Below are positions 48,761 through 61,538 of a stretch of 64,000 nt of DNA, piece after piece. The notes below the pieces were generated by a model. It ran no database searches. It was not told the DNA's origin and worked only from the letters and a program-made list of their open reading frames with translations. The position numbers were made by a program, and so were the translations under genes. Source of the stretch: Agaricus subrufescens. Taxonomy: Eukaryota > Basidiomycota > Agaricomycetes > Agaricales > Agaricaceae. The stretch covers positions 124,001 to 188,000 of the forward strand of contig CM057061.1 of the NCBI GenBank assembly GCA_029945375.1, written 5' to 3'. Within the stretch, counting starts at the first letter, position 1. Each line of letters opens with the position of its first letter.

Positions 48761-51202
48761 ATGGCCTCGCCCTGCTATCGTCTCCTCCGCGCCTGCCGCT
48801 CGGTCTGTCTCCCCGTCTCCACCATCGTTGCCTTTTCTTTTCTTCTCTCATGGGTTTTTATTCTCTACCACCACTCCCCCGGCCCTGGTAATATCCAGCG
48901 CATGGGCTGGCAGTCATGGGAATCTGTAGACGAGACCTCCAAAAGCACAGATCTCTCTATCCCCAATAATTCCACTGACAACGGTGTCGACTGGTGGAAC
49001 GTTACCTCCTCTGACGATAGCTTTGACTATACTTCTCTTCCACTAGACGTATGGAACCCTCTCCTTCCCCATATCACTGGATGTGGGTCACCTTACTTCT
49101 TCATCCCACACCTGACCCTGAATTCGCCGCATAGTATCAGAAATCGCCGTATCACATTGTCCGTTGAGTCCCGAACTTGGCGATTTCTGTCAGCCAGACT
49201 CCACCAGTGAACAAGATGCTATCAAAGGCAAATGGGTCCGTGTACCACCAAACTTGAATTTGGAATCTGGCATGATGTCCGGCTATCTCGCAAGTATCCC
49301 CTTAAATTACTCATTTAATTAGCTAAGACCCCTTCAGAATCTGTACTACCGCCGCACTCGCCGTCAAGACATCAATCTCATTACAGACATTCGACTACTA
49401 CCAGAACACTCGGAGCCAAATCCTTCCGATGATTGGCACAGGGCAAACCAATCGCTTCACACTGGCATCCTTCGTTCCGCACCGCTATATCTTTGGTATC
49501 ATCTCGGCAAAACTGCTGGTAAAATGAGCCCTGAAGAAAAAGCAAACGTGATCACAGAAATAGACGTCACCTACGGTGAAGATGACCCCTGGTATGGGTT
49601 CGAGAACATTGAACCGCCCACGCTATCTGCCAACGGCAAAACTGAGGCTATACATATTTCTATCCGTCGAGGAGTTAAAAGTCAGTTGGATCTGCCTCGA
49701 AACATCATATCCAATTCGTTGCCTAAACGATACTGCAGGACCACCTCGCGCACAACCGCTTCATTTCTCCAAGCAAGGAAACTTCAAAATATTGCAAGTT
49801 GCAGATTTGCATTTTTCCGTCTCTCGAGGTGTTTGTCGGGATACCGAGCAACCTTGTAACGATGCAGACAATCGGACGACAACTCTTGTATCGCATATTC
49901 TGGATGTCGAGAAACCCGACCTCGTCGTTTTCACAGGTGACCAGTTGAACGGTCAGGGAACCTCCTGGGACCCGATGTCCGTCCTTGCAAAATTCGCAAA
50001 GGCCGTCATACAACACAAGACTCCCTGGGCAGCTGTGTTTGGTAACCACGACGAGGAGGACGGTGTGTTAAAGGAGGCACAAATTCAGCTTTTAAAGGCT
50101 CTGCCATATAACCTGGTTGAACGTGGTCCCAAAGACGTACATGGAGTCGGTAATTATCTACTCAAGGTGTTGAGTGCTGATGCGTAAGTCACCCTTTTAC
50201 TTACTTTGATTATTTATTAATGCCTACTTTTTCTATTCAGCTCCAAGACCCATCTACTCACTTTATACTTCCTGGATTCAGGAAGTTATTCACAAGGCTG
50301 GTGGGAATGGTTTGGATTTGTTCCCACTGAATATGACTACATTCACGAGGTAGGGTATCATCATGCACAAGAGGCTAAGCTAATCTCGATTAGTCACAAA
50401 TTAACTGGTTCTTGCAAGAGTCTAGCTCAATCAAACAAATCAAGCGCCCATTTCAACCGGACACTGGGAGAGACCTTGGACATGCCTTCGAAGCTCGGCA
50501 AGGAGAGGGTCAACTCACATCGGCTAAAAGTCACCTTGCCAAACCCAACGCGTTAATGTTTTTCCACATACCATTGTATGTCGTTCCAAATTTGACGGGC
50601 ACACTGAAATTGAACCCTTGACAAGACCTGAATCTTACGCAAAAGCTGATATTGATCCTCAATCTAAACGCCCGCTCGATGTAGGTATAAGTGGCAAGGA
50701 GAAGCCCGGTAACGCGAAGAAGAACGGAGGCATGTTTGAGAACGGAATCCTGAAAGCCTTAGAGAGCGACCATCGCTCAAATGGCAACGCTCTCGAGGTC
50801 AAGGCAATTGCTAACGGACACTGTCATAGTACGTGCTCATATCAACAGTCACAACCATACCAGTGCTGATCATCCATCCTAGTCACTGAGAATTGCCGGC
50901 GCGTTAAGGGCGTATGGCTATGTTTCGGTGGTGGAGGGTATGTACAATGCAACATTTCTTTTCGTTTTCGGCTTATCATTTTTTCAGCTCTTATTCCGGC
51001 TACGGAAAGAAAGGGTAGGCTTACGTCTATTCATAAAATGAAGGACCCACACGAACTAATATCTACGTTCAGGTTCGATCGTCGGTTCCGGATATTTGAA
51101 ATCTCGAACTACGGAGAGACTATTAAAACTTGGAAACGGACGGAACATGATGAAGTAGTGAATGAGATGATACTTGCTGGCGCGGGAGCTGCACCTTTAT
51201 AG
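48761..51202 (+). CDS. Calcineurin-like metallophosphoesterase, DCR2/SIA1 type
   Basis: Yeast Dcr2 is a phosphatase that affects Sic1 and the unfolded protein response. The N-terminus MASPCYRLLRACRSVC is followed by a single membrane segment (STIVAFSFLLSWVFILYHH) about residues 19-37, typical of a type II signal anchor. After a lumenal-type stem, the catalytic metallophosphatase domain begins LQVADLHFSVSRGVC, with VVFTGDQLNGQG, WAAVFGNHDEEDG and ANGHCHITENCRR, all metal ligands present (D-x-H, GDxxN-like, GNHD, GHxH-type). The C-terminus VWLCFGGGGSYSGYGKKGFDRRFRI is the closing part of the fold. There are about nine introns. Near 50575-50590 the frame shifts across a short intron before HTEIE-type sequence; that junction is the least certain. 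Confidence 0.85.
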
Positions 51203-51395
51203 CCCTACGACTATATCCAATGGCCTATGTAAAATATCTAATTTATTCGATGCTGTTCGGTACAGGTTCGGTACACGAGAGTCAATTCCCACGGGGACCC
51301 TGTTGGGCGTGAGACGTTTGTGGCTCAGGTTATCTTCTTCCGCACTCGAGTCTTTCACATCATATAATTCAGTCTGCGCCTTGCCAACCAGTCCT

Positions 51396-54300
51396 ATGTC
51401 AACTGCAATACCAGCAAGGCAACCGCAAGCTGGACCATCTCAGGGTCACCACTCCCGGCGAGATAACCACTCAATCTCATCCAACCATTCTTCAGCCTCG
51501 GGCTCTGGACGCGAGAGGGCGCGAGAGCGGGCACATGTGAGGTCGCTGTTACTTGATTGTTCTCCCTTGTGCTCATCAATCCTTTCTATCTGCTTCTTCC
51601 CGGCCCGCTGACAGCCTGCTATGGAGTCCGCCGTCACCCGCTTATTAGTATCCATCAAAGCTTTATTAGAGTCTCTCACGAAATGGAGTGAACAGACGAT
51701 AGATGAAAATGCGGTCAGCGACGTGTATGTGCAGTTTGGGAACGACTTTAACACCGCAGTGGCTGCATTTGCATCGTTCAACATTGACATGACGTGGGTC
51801 TTGAGTTGTGCTCCGTGTAATGTGATCAATTTGATTCAATTCTTCTATTTTCAGAGAACTAGTATCGGTTCCCGATGACCTCCGAATCGTACTTGAACAG
51901 TGTCTATCGGAGGATGCTAATCCGGAGAACCTGGATATCTATCTTCCCAATGTCCGGAAGATTATCACCAATCTACTGCAGGGTCTTAGGGAGAAGCAGA
52001 CTGTATACCGCAAGATCATGACAGATCATCGTCGCCAGGTCGAAGGACACGAGAGACCCGAAAGCCGATCTCGTAACCGGCGGGATACGGGACATCGCTC
52101 TGAACCGTCGCGGGGTACGAACGGAGAGGAAGGTGCACAGCGGGATAGCCTTCGAAGAAGTGGGGCATACGCGTCGATGAGGAGGAGAGATGTAGTGTCG
52201 CAACCTTATTCTCAAGGAACTGGACAACAACCAATGACCAATTACGAAGAGCAACAACCACCACCTTTTGTTGGGGGATTCGCCCCCTCGGTATTAGAGC
52301 AAAAACCAGCTTCCCCACCCCCAGATACCCAGCCTCCACCCCCGACGACAATAAATGATTTCACCACACCACAACCTCCTAGACCACCCTCAACCACCTT
52401 CTCTTCACATGAATCGTCACCTGAGATTGAATCCGCTCCTCTCGAAAATCGCGTTAAATCACCTGTACCCGCGCATGTCAAAAGATACTCCCTTGTAGAC
52501 AAACCTGTGTCATCGTCCATTTCAATCGCTGTTGAGCCTTCTAGTCCGGACCCACCTCCTGAACAGACGAGCGAGTCATCTCAACCATCGGAGCCTACAC
52601 AGATGGAAAACGTCCCCGCCGTAGCCGATTCACTTGCTGCTCTCAAAAAGAGTGACGTTCTCGAGAGACGTGCTTCGAAGCGATTTTCCACGTACAATAT
52701 TTCTAAAATCACGAGTAGTGGTGGTGGTGGGAGAGGTGGTTCTTTACGGGGACATCCCAATCGTCGTTCCTTGGCCGCTTCAAATGCACTTACGCCCGGG
52801 GAATTAGCGGTCCTTACAGAAGTTGACGATGAAGAAGTATTTGAGGAAGAAATAGGTACACGTTCGCGCCCTGCTTCGCAACCTCCTACTCCCTCTATTC
52901 CTCCGTTACCGAAAACACCCTCTCGAAGTCCTGAACCGAAGACGGTAGTCGAGGATGTCAGTAAACCGATACAGAGTATGCCTACCGGAAAGGTGCCAGT
53001 ATTTTTACAATTGGGTCGCGAGGTCAAGAAAGTCCACGTCGAGCCGGGTCTCTCGTTTTCCGGCCTTCGTATGCTTTTTGTTGATAAATTTGCCTATAAT
53101 CCTGGACTGGAGAATTTTCCTGCCATCTACATCCGTGATCCTTCAAGCGGAGTGCAGTATGAACTAGAAGATGTAGATGAGGTAAAAGAGAAATGCTTGC
53201 TTTCTCTTAACATCGAACGTAAGTTTATGCCTTTATACATTTCTACAAAACTTAAACATCTTTTTCCAGCTCTCGACCAGATCAAACAGCATTTTGATAC
53301 CCAGATATCCGGTTTACACCAATACATGAAGGATTTGAAGGCTGCGATCACAAATAGTAACCGTCCTTCTATGCAGCTGCCATCTCAGCCACTCGCCGAG
53401 AGTACACCTGTTCCCCGCCCTACGGATCGCCAGTTCCAGACCGCGGCACGTAGACTTTCACGCTTTGTTGGGGATTCTCCTTTTGTCGTCCAATCTCTCA
53501 ATGATCAGAATCAAACTATGTCCCCATCTCCTGGACCGCAACAAGTATTCCCCCAAATGACTGGGCAGGCGCTTTCAGTTCAAATGACCGGGGCCTCCTC
53601 CGTTTCCGATTACACAAATCGCGTTGTGACAGACCTTCGGACGCAGTTTGATGAAGTACAGAATTTGCGGAGAGATATTGGTGTCATGAGACAGCTTTAC
53701 ACGGAATTCATGAAGCAGACGAAAGACTCCCTTGGTACATTGCGCAATCAAACACAGAATGTCAAGCAATTAGCCAATTCCTCTGTGGGCGGCGCGAGAG
53801 CATATATCGATTCAGGGAAACAGAGACTTGATATGCGAAGTCAGAATGTTCTCACCGAAGTTGAGAAATTACAAGATGTTGTCGAGAATATCAAGGACGA
53901 TGTGATCAAGCGACAAGTCAACCCCAAGGCGCAATATTTCAAATCTGTCAAGGGTGACATCGACAAAGTTGCAGCAGAATTGGAAAGTCTGAAGGAACAT
54001 ATCAAGACGGTTAAGCCGATGTGGAAAACGACGTGGGAAGAAGAATTGCAGAATATCGTCGAAGAACAACAATTCTTGAATCATCAAGAAGAGTTCTTGG
54101 CAGACTTGTTGGAGGATTATAAAGCTGTTGTGGAAGTTTATGGACATGTTGAACAGGTCATTTCCCTTCGTGGGGCTAATGGTGGCCCGCGGGGTGGTCG
54201 TCGAGGCTTTCGGCCTCCCCCTCCAGACGAAGGGCACAATGGATTAACCACTGTGATGCAAGAGATTCGAGGGGCTACAACGGTCGACCATGAGCGAAGA

Positions 54301-54561
54301 TTGAAGGCCATTGAAGCTAGTCAGAAAACCAGAGAGAAAGAGCTGGCGTCCCGATCAGATGAATTGCAGACCGAGCTAGTCGAGTTTGTAGGACAGAAGA
54401 AGTTGAAATTGACAGGAGGTGCAGAAGAAGCGGAGAGGGTAAGGCAGAAGAGGAATGATATGACTCTCAAAGCTATGTTCACAGGAGGTTCTGTTTCGTC
54501 CTTTAGCAGCTCGCCGGTGAATGGACATTCACCTAATTCCCCTACGACGCCTTTAGGCTGA
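51396..54561 (+). CDS. BUD6: Actin-interacting polarity protein BUD6/AIP3
   Basis: Bud6 is a polarisome subunit and formin nucleation-promoting factor. The start MSTAIPARQPQAGPSQ lies in a Ser-rich exon; after introns the AIP3 region begins ESAVTRLLVSIKALLESL, with KWSEQTIDENAVSDVYVQFG and DIYLPNVRKIITNLLQGL. A long Ser/Pro-rich middle is probably disordered. The C-terminal formin- and actin-binding half contains VPVFLQLGREVKKVHVEP, QIKQHFDTQISGLHQYMKDL, RRDIGVMRQLYTEFMKQTK and long coiled coils. The total is about 990 residues. An intron at about 53221-53271 is 51 bases long, has no in-frame stop, and if retained adds 17 residues. Family is secure. Confidence 0.9.
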
Positions 54562-55865
54562 AATCGGATTTTGTATTTTTCCCGTTTTTAAGGGCTCAGT
54601 TGTGTTTTGTGTCTTTGCTTTTTCATTGTTTTTGGAACACTGTTCTTTTTCTTTTTTAAAGTAATACGCAAACTTGGTAATAATTTGGGCCCTTTGGCGA
54701 ACGCCCTTTCATATCGATAGTGGATTCGACATAACGTTCATTTTATGTATTCTGCGGTGGCTTTATTGTATGGTCAGACATTGATATGGACTATTTGTTC
54801 TCTTCTGCATTCATTTCTTTAGCATGTTGCCCAGAGAGGGGGATAGAATACCGCATGGCTTACTGCGAAACATTATGAATGATATTGTCCGATATGAATG
54901 AACACATTGTCGGAGAACGGAGTCTAGCCTTGTAAGGTGTAGAAAGAAAGTCATTTGCGTTCCTTCATGGGAGAATGACTCCTAGGTTGGGAGCATATCG
55001 GATGTTCTCAAATTTGGATCAAGGATTCAATATTCAATATTCAATATTCGATGGTGTGGGAACTGTATGATAAGTAGGTGGAGTGCGGAATCTGATCGTT
55101 GCCTCCTTCTCATTATATTTCTACCTGACTCTTTTATCTTCTATTGGAATGGATCCCTGTCCGCAGGAGAAGCCTAAAGCCGATTACGAAACGATGCTCG
55201 CTGTCGCTGGGAGCTGGCTTACGTTGATAACGCTATCTCGAAGCTTATACTTTTAGGGGGTGCACTACTCCAAACAAAAGCGAAAGAAAGCTATGCTTCC
55301 TCCGTGTTATACTGCTATGAAATTTGGCCGAGTAGAGAAAAACTGGCCTGACTACTGGTACCGAGGCCCAGCGTTATGTCAGCAACCCGAATTAGCTCTG
55401 TGGCTTCTAGACTCCGTCGTGCAGTCATCAATGACGGGCACGACTATCACCTTCCCCCGGTCCGGCGTGGCATACTGAACTTTGCGCACTGCCCACTACC
55501 TTCTTGTCGGCGCTCTCTCACTATACTAGCAAAAGTGTGAGGGGTAGATTATTCAAGTCGTCAACTCTTACCTTGATATTGGTATCAGGTGAGGCAAACT
55601 CTACCAGTAGTTCATGCAATGCGGTGTCCTTACGAATCCTCTTCCTCTCCAAATTGTCCTGTGAACCCTCAACAACAAAACTCAACAACAAAACGAAGGT
55701 TTTTGAAGTGACCTAGTCTTGTTCTCACCGCCCTGTGGTTCTGACCTTGTTATTTATTATCCTGTACCAACCCTTTACAACCATTGACGGTACATTTGAT
55801 GTTCTTACGACTACCTACAGGTTCATCGTGACCCGCCTCTTAATTGCCTCTACCCACCTGTCGAC
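54562..55865. other. Intergenic region of 1.3 kb
   Basis: Holds the BUD6 3' UTR, T-rich with several TTTTT runs. A short tandem of TTCAATA units lies at 55029-55052. No conserved frame is seen until the candidate small gene at 55866. Confidence 0.5.
55029..55052. repeat. Short tandem repeat, 7-base unit
   Basis: About three and a half units of TTCAATA in a row; likely chance microsatellite. Confidence 0.7.
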
Positions 55866-56121
55866 ATGGAGAACGTTTCTCAGAGTACCGCGCAGAAGTC
55901 TATTCAAGGTAATAATATCTACTCTCCCCTCTCTGTAAACGTACTCAGAGGACTATATAGCATCAAATTCTTCTAGTAAATCCACCTGGGCCTCTTGGGA
56001 CTCTGACATCAAACAACATAAAGAGACTATGTAAGAGCTCCTACCATAAACTCTAAGACGATAATTAATCCGTGTATGCTTTAGTGAACGTATCGCCCAG
56101 GTTTTTTCGGCACGCACTTAG
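55866..56121 (+). CDS. Candidate spliced small protein of 49 residues
   Basis: I do not recognise this protein. Three exons, 55866-55908, 55961-56030 and 56085-56121, are bounded by GTAATA...TATAG and GTAAGA...CTTTAG introns of 52 and 54 bases, the typical size here. Their lengths sum to 150 bases, giving 49 residues and a stop: MENVSQSTAQKSIQ, ASNSSSKSTWASWD, SDIKQHKETIERIAQVFSART. The second half looks like an amphipathic helix after a Trp-containing turn. Both introns change phase, and both restore one open frame, which is unlikely by chance but not conclusive. There is no signal peptide, no membrane segment and no CaaX end, so it is not a mating pheromone. An upstream exon cannot be excluded. 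It lies between BUD6 and the NIMA kinase. Confidence 0.5.
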
Positions 56122-56227
56122 ATAGTTTGTCGTTCTCAGCTATGTATTATTTATCACTAACAGTATTGTAATTTGATATTGATTGTATGTCATTCGAGTC
56201 GAATAGAAGCTCAGAACATGATGCGGT

Positions 56228-56233
56228 CACGTG
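56228..56233. promoter_or_regulatory. CACGTG core upstream of the NIMA-related kinase
   Basis: CACGTG lies 69 bp before the kinase start, in the sequence GGTCACGTGGTG. Confidence 0.35.
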
Positions 56234-56301
56234 GTGAGGGTTTGGAGGGCTGAACGCGATGTTGCAGCTCGTGTCGAGCATCCTCGCATCCCTTCTACAA
56301 T

Positions 56302-59300
56302 ATGTCTCCCTTTCTGGACCAGTATGAACCACTGGACATAATAGGTAATGGGTCCTTTGGTATCATTCGGAAAGTGCGGAGGAAGACCGACGGAACGGTT
56401 CGCATCCAGCCTACCTTGCGCTATATACAAGCCAGTACTAAACCACTTCCACTAGATTTTCGCTCGAAAGGAGCTTAATTTCGAGAAGATGTCGGAGCGG
56501 GACAGGAAACAGATTGTTGCGGAGGTGTACGTATCTTTAATCTCCCATTAGACTTACTATAGAGGCTGATCATATCCTGACAGAAATATTCTCAAAGACC
56601 TGCACCACGAACATATCGTACGATACCACGACCGTTACGTTGACCGCGACGCCGGCATTCTTTACATCCTCATGGAATATTGTGGCGGGGGGGACCTCTC
56701 TTCTGTTATTAAACAGTCTGCCAAAACAAACAAACCGATACCTGAGGACACGATATGGAATTATTTTATGCAAATTTTATTGGCATTGCACCATTGCCAT
56801 CATCCGAATGGACATGGGCGAACCAGTAGTGGAGGCTCCGCACCATCTCTCACCGGCGAGGAGGCTAACACCGGTTCTGGGCCTCTCCCCAACACAAAGG
56901 AGAGGCGTGTCCAAATTCTGCACAGGGACTTGAAACCCGACAACGGTGAGCAACTATCAATTGCGATTTGAAATTTACAAGCTGATGAAATTCATTAGTG
57001 TTCCTGAACGAGAATAATGTGGTCAAATTGGGAGATTTCGGGTTGTCCAAGGCTCTTGGTCCGACTAACTTCGCAAACACTTACGTTGGGGTACGTGATC
57101 TCAACGATCTATCCCCACACTTGTTAAACGACGAGATGCAGACACCATACTATATGTCCCCTGAGCTAATGCAGGAAAAGGCGTACGATACCAAGTCGGA
57201 CATTTGGTCTCTCGGATGCCTGATATACGAGTTATGTGCACTCAAGCCTCCTTTCCACGAAGCGAAGACCCATTCAGAACTTAGTATGTGCATCCGGTGA
57301 ATTAATCTCTGTCCGTCCGTAAAGCCGACATGTTCTGACGAGACTTGTACAGGAACGGTCGAATACCTCCCCTACCAAGAGGTTATTCCCAATCAATGTC
57401 CGCTGTCATTAAGGCCATGCTTAACCTTAATGTGCGTTTTATTTGAAACAATGATATACTTGTGCTTATACTGAGAATCGTTATAGCCTGCCATGCGGCC
57501 CTCTGTTGCACAGCTACTTCAACACGAACGACTGGAACTGTCATTCCGCGTTTCGGAAACGGACAAATTGTACTTGTTCATCACCTTTCTACCTGAACAA
57601 TTTGATCTGAATTTTCCATTTTAGATTATCGCAAGTCAAAAACCACCGTGCGGCTATACTAGCAAGAGAGCGTGACCTCTCCAACCGTGAAGAGCTCTTC
57701 AAACAGCATGAGCAAAACTTAAAACAGGCTCTGGCGGAAAAAGACGCTGAAATTGCGCGATTGCAACAAAACCAGGTGGCACATATACAGCGGACTCTTG
57801 AACTCGCCGTCAAGCAAGCTGTAAGCCGCAGAGAGGAAGAGTTGCGTGTATTAATACAGAAACGTGAAGAGGAGGTTGCGAATGCCATGGCAAAGCGAGA
57901 GGAGGAGATCATGGAGGCTGTGAGGAGACGAGAAGCAGACGTTTGCAAAGCTTGGAATGTACGCGAAGCAGAGATTAGACAAGAAGTGGAAGTCAGTATC
58001 AAGGCTGTGCAAGAACGCGTCGAATGGATCGTTAAAAGAGAAGAAGAACTTGAAAGCGAGGAAGAGAGAATCGAAGAAATGAAGGAGCAGGTAGAAGAGA
58101 AGATGAAAATGTGGGAGGCTGCACAAAAAGGTAAAGTTGATGTAGTCACATTCAATGTCCTCCGTCGCCTGACGGGTAGCCTTGCAGAGGAGAAAGTGCA
58201 GAAAGCACCCCTTGAGGAGGTCAAAAACATTCTCGAGCCACTCAATCAACAAACACCTGCACCGCGACATCGACAACCGGTCAAACATTCCTTACTCAAT
58301 GATCCCCAATCGACTCCAAAACCAGCGAATACCCACCTAAAGCCCTTACCATTAAAGACACCTATCATGAGGCCCAATTACACAGACACAATCCCCTCGG
58401 CAATGAAGGGTGTTATCCTTACCGCCACAGGAGAAACCCTTTCGACTCCTTCACCCAATGAGCTGACCAACCTGTTTGCGCAAACTCCTAGAGTCGGGCT
58501 TGGATTTACTAAGATCTTTGAATCTGATGATTCTGGGAACACGGCGAAAAACAATAAGGGGAATGAGAAGAAAAGTGATCAGAAATTTTTTGTCAGGCGC
58601 AAGGGTAGTTGTACCGGGTCGGAAACAGATTCACCGCCTCCGAGTCCTACTAAGAGGAAGGAGAGAGAATGGAAAGAAAGAGCGAAAGGAAGTGAATTAT
58701 CGGACCAGGAGTCACCAACATCTTCTACGTCAGATTCTGGATCAATAACCACCAGCACCGCTCTATCTTCAAGATCCGGAGGTGCTGCCCCGCAACCTCC
58801 CTTGACAAGGATAAGAAAACCATCAACAATTAGTTCCACAAAATGTCCTTCAATTAGGCGGTCGCAGTCTACTGGCCCAGGCATTGCTACATCAACAAAA
58901 GCCTCGTCATCGAACCCTTCCTCTTCTTCGACATCGACGGTCAAACCAAAAACCCTCTCACGTCCAAAATCTGCTTCGCGCATACAGCCACCACAATCAA
59001 CGGTGACAAAGGTTACCACCACCGTTGCCCTTGTAGCATTGAATCCAGCACCAGTGTATGATCATACCGACGAAGAAAATCTTCCTAGTCCATTCCTTAA
59101 GAAGATTGACACGGAACGGCGACCTTTAGGAAAGATTCCTCCACAACCATCCCTAGCGCCTTCGTCTTCAACAACTTCGACACGAAACACTACGGCGGTG
59201 CCAGTCAAGAAGCGACTTTCGACAGCAAGCGGGGCCAACTATTTAAGAGCGATGGCTGCCGCTAATGTCGTTGGAAAACGATCAAGCGCACATGTCAGAG

Positions 59301-59443
59301 CTGTCTCGCCGACACCTTTATCATCACGACTGAGAGGAAATGAAGATGAAGACGTTGTTGGAGAAGCTATAAGACCTGCCATAATGCTGGGTACGAAAAA
59401 GGTGATGGCTGAAGCAAAGAAAGTGCTGTCATCAAGGTCATAG
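56302..59443 (+). CDS. NIMA-related serine/threonine protein kinase
   Basis: NIMA-type kinases act in mitotic entry and spindle function. The kinase domain starts [20 protein letters not shown] (glycine loop), then [12 protein letters not shown] with the ATP Lys, [47 protein letters not shown] and [11 protein letters not shown] basidiomycete-type insertion of about 35 residues, rich in Gly and Ser, lies between LALHHCHH and the HRD loop. After the kinase a coiled coil follows ([16 protein letters not shown]), then a long Ser/Thr/Pro-rich tail with [11 protein letters not shown] and [19 protein letters not shown] near the end. There are about eight introns in the kinase region, and the last 1.7 kb is one exon. 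About 800 residues. Family is secure; orthology to Kin3/nimA is likely. Confidence 0.93.
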
Positions 59444-59909
59444 TAAGCATATGCTAATTGATAATACTGGTGGTGTTTTTGTTCGTCTTTTTTCGATTCT
59501 CATAATTTGAAATCCCTCTGGGACGATGGCGGGACTTTCTCTTTTCTGGTAGATTTTTTTAATCCAACACGTCTTCATTCCTTATTTTTTTAATTTCATG
59601 AGCATGGTTTGTAATTTATTATACCCATAACCACAAAAACTTTTACGCTACAGCGTTCGTGGTGTGTTGTGTATACTTTTACCTTTTAGAGGCATGTTGT
59701 ACTCGTTGAACGTTGACCGGTGACCAGTGGATTGACATTAAGACTGTGTGCTTGTGATTGTAATGGAATTCCCTCAAACCCGTCGTGAACAGGATGTGCG
59801 TTCGTTACTGTGCACGCAGAAAACTTCAAGAGAAAAAATAAATAGTTTACAAAGCTGTCCTCATAATTATAAAACCAAAAACAAAAGAAGACTTATAATT
59901 CTGCAAACC
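59444..59909. other. Convergent 3' intergenic region
   Basis: The stretch between two converging stop codons, T-rich then A-rich; holds both 3' UTRs and no gene. Confidence 0.6.
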
Positions 59910-61345
59910 TTAGATCATCGCTTGTACTACGTTTGGGCTAACAGGAATGGTTCCTTGAGAACCGTCCAGTCTAAACCGGGTGGGGATCATCTTCCACACC
60001 TTCTCCCTCTCCTTTGAAGCCCAGCACTCCAATGACAGAGCACAGGCCTTACATTCCGAGAACTCCGCGCCTTTGAGCTGTCCCAATTCCTCCGCGACAT
60101 ATAACGGATCGGAAGAGCCTCTCTCCCTGTCGAACAGGTAATGCTGCGTGGCGAGTTCTACAAGCTCGTAAAAATCTTTCTTGCACGTGGTGGCAGATAC
60201 GCATATGCCAGCGCTCGGCCTTCTATGACCATGTGCAGAGTGCAATAGAGGTTGTCGGTTGGGTAGACTGTTTCCCATTGTTTGTATAAGAGTAGTGATC
60301 GTGTGTTGTATTGCTTCCTTCCCCACGCAGAGTCGTTGCATGTCGGAAGGGGATATCATGGGGCATTGAGCGGGGTATATTCCAAATGGATCTTCGTCAC
60401 CTGGTTCAAAAATCTGGGCGTATGTGTAACGTGAAATGTCGTAGAAGGCAGCTGGTAATAGTTGGGGTGCCTCGATTTCTCTGGCGAGATTAATTATCAA
60501 CTATGAAAAGTGTTATAAGTTAGCCCTCCAACCAGCCAATATAGATATAACTCACAAAAGGATGTGGAAATAGTCTCGGTTTGTGGGGATGGTTTAGCTC
60601 ATATGTCTGCATAAGATCTTCGCGCAGTTCCCAACCCTTCAACGTTGAGGGCCAAGCAGTACTCAGGTGAGCTAGTGCGGCACTTCTCAGGACTTCGAAC
60701 AAGTATTTGGTGGCCAGCCGAAGAATACCAGACACGACGCGGAAATCATCCCTATCATTATTCCCGAACTTCCTACGAAGCTTTTCATGTTAGAAAAGAA
60801 CAAAGTAGAAAGAAATGAAGGACTCACGGTCCATCTATCAATGCCTTTAGCAGATTCTCGACGTCCTCTGCGGAATCATGCAACACGATGATTGGAATCC
60901 TGGCCTTTCCGACACATCCCGTCTCTTTCCATCCTTTCTCCCTGGATAAATCAAACCCTGTCGTTTCATCTAGTTCTTCGTTTGGTTGAGGCATTGCTAG
61001 CATGTCGCCAAAGCATACCGAGTGCCTTGCCAGCAGTGACATATGCACACGGAACAGCGTATTTTCTGCCCTACAAACCAAACTCCCGTCATAGAACCAG
61101 AGATCGCTATGTCGTCGAAGTTCCACTCCGGTCTGAGCATCGAAGACGGGACAACATTCGGATTCGCCTTTGTCACCATACGTGAAGTGCATCGAGGAGC
61201 ACTCCTTTGAAGCAGGTAAAGCTGGGGAATTCGCGGCGGACCGCGTTGCATACCGGCGGGCTAGCATACAAAAGCGTGATTTTTGGGTGAGAGGAAGGTT
61301 TGTCTTGTGTCGGAGAGAGGGTGTCAGGCCGTGTACAGTTTCCAT
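59910..61345 (-). CDS. BTB/POZ domain protein
   Basis: BTB domains mediate dimerisation or cullin-3 binding; mushroom genomes carry large expanded families with unknown roles. The BTB core begins HSDLWFYDGSLVCRAENTLF and continues VHMSLLARHSVCFGDMLAMP, with IPIIVLHDSAEDVENLLKAL. After an intron, FRVVSGILRLATKYLFEVLR and LAHLSTAWPSTLKGWE follow, then a C-terminal helical region with IINLAREIEAPQLLPAAFYD and ELVELATQHYLFDRERG. The start is uncertain: Met 61345 gives an N-terminal basic extension, while a Met near 61189 would start just before the BTB domain. Three exons are predicted. It lies 193 bp downstream of URA9 on the same strand. Confidence 0.8.
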
Positions 61346-61538
61346 TCACTCGCAACAATAAATCCTGCGGAGGGGCGAGGCTGGTGAGAGATCACTCGAT
61401 CACGGACGAGGGGGTTCAAGTTGTATGTCACATTCATCTTATCATCTTTTGAATACAGTACAAGGTCTAGACGACTGATTCCTGGGAAACTCATGATGCT
61501 GCTTCGTCCCCTGCGACCAAAACCTCCTCCTGCTTCCC

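Noticed and set aside
48684..48851. Upstream extension of MRP20 to a Met at 48851
   Set aside because: The extension is Arg-rich, overlaps the divergent gene's promoter and start, and lies before a clear mitochondrial presequence beginning at 48683.
48015..48929. A 304-codon plus-strand frame opposite MRP20
   Set aside because: It is the antisense image of the conserved ribosomal protein gene and has no family features.
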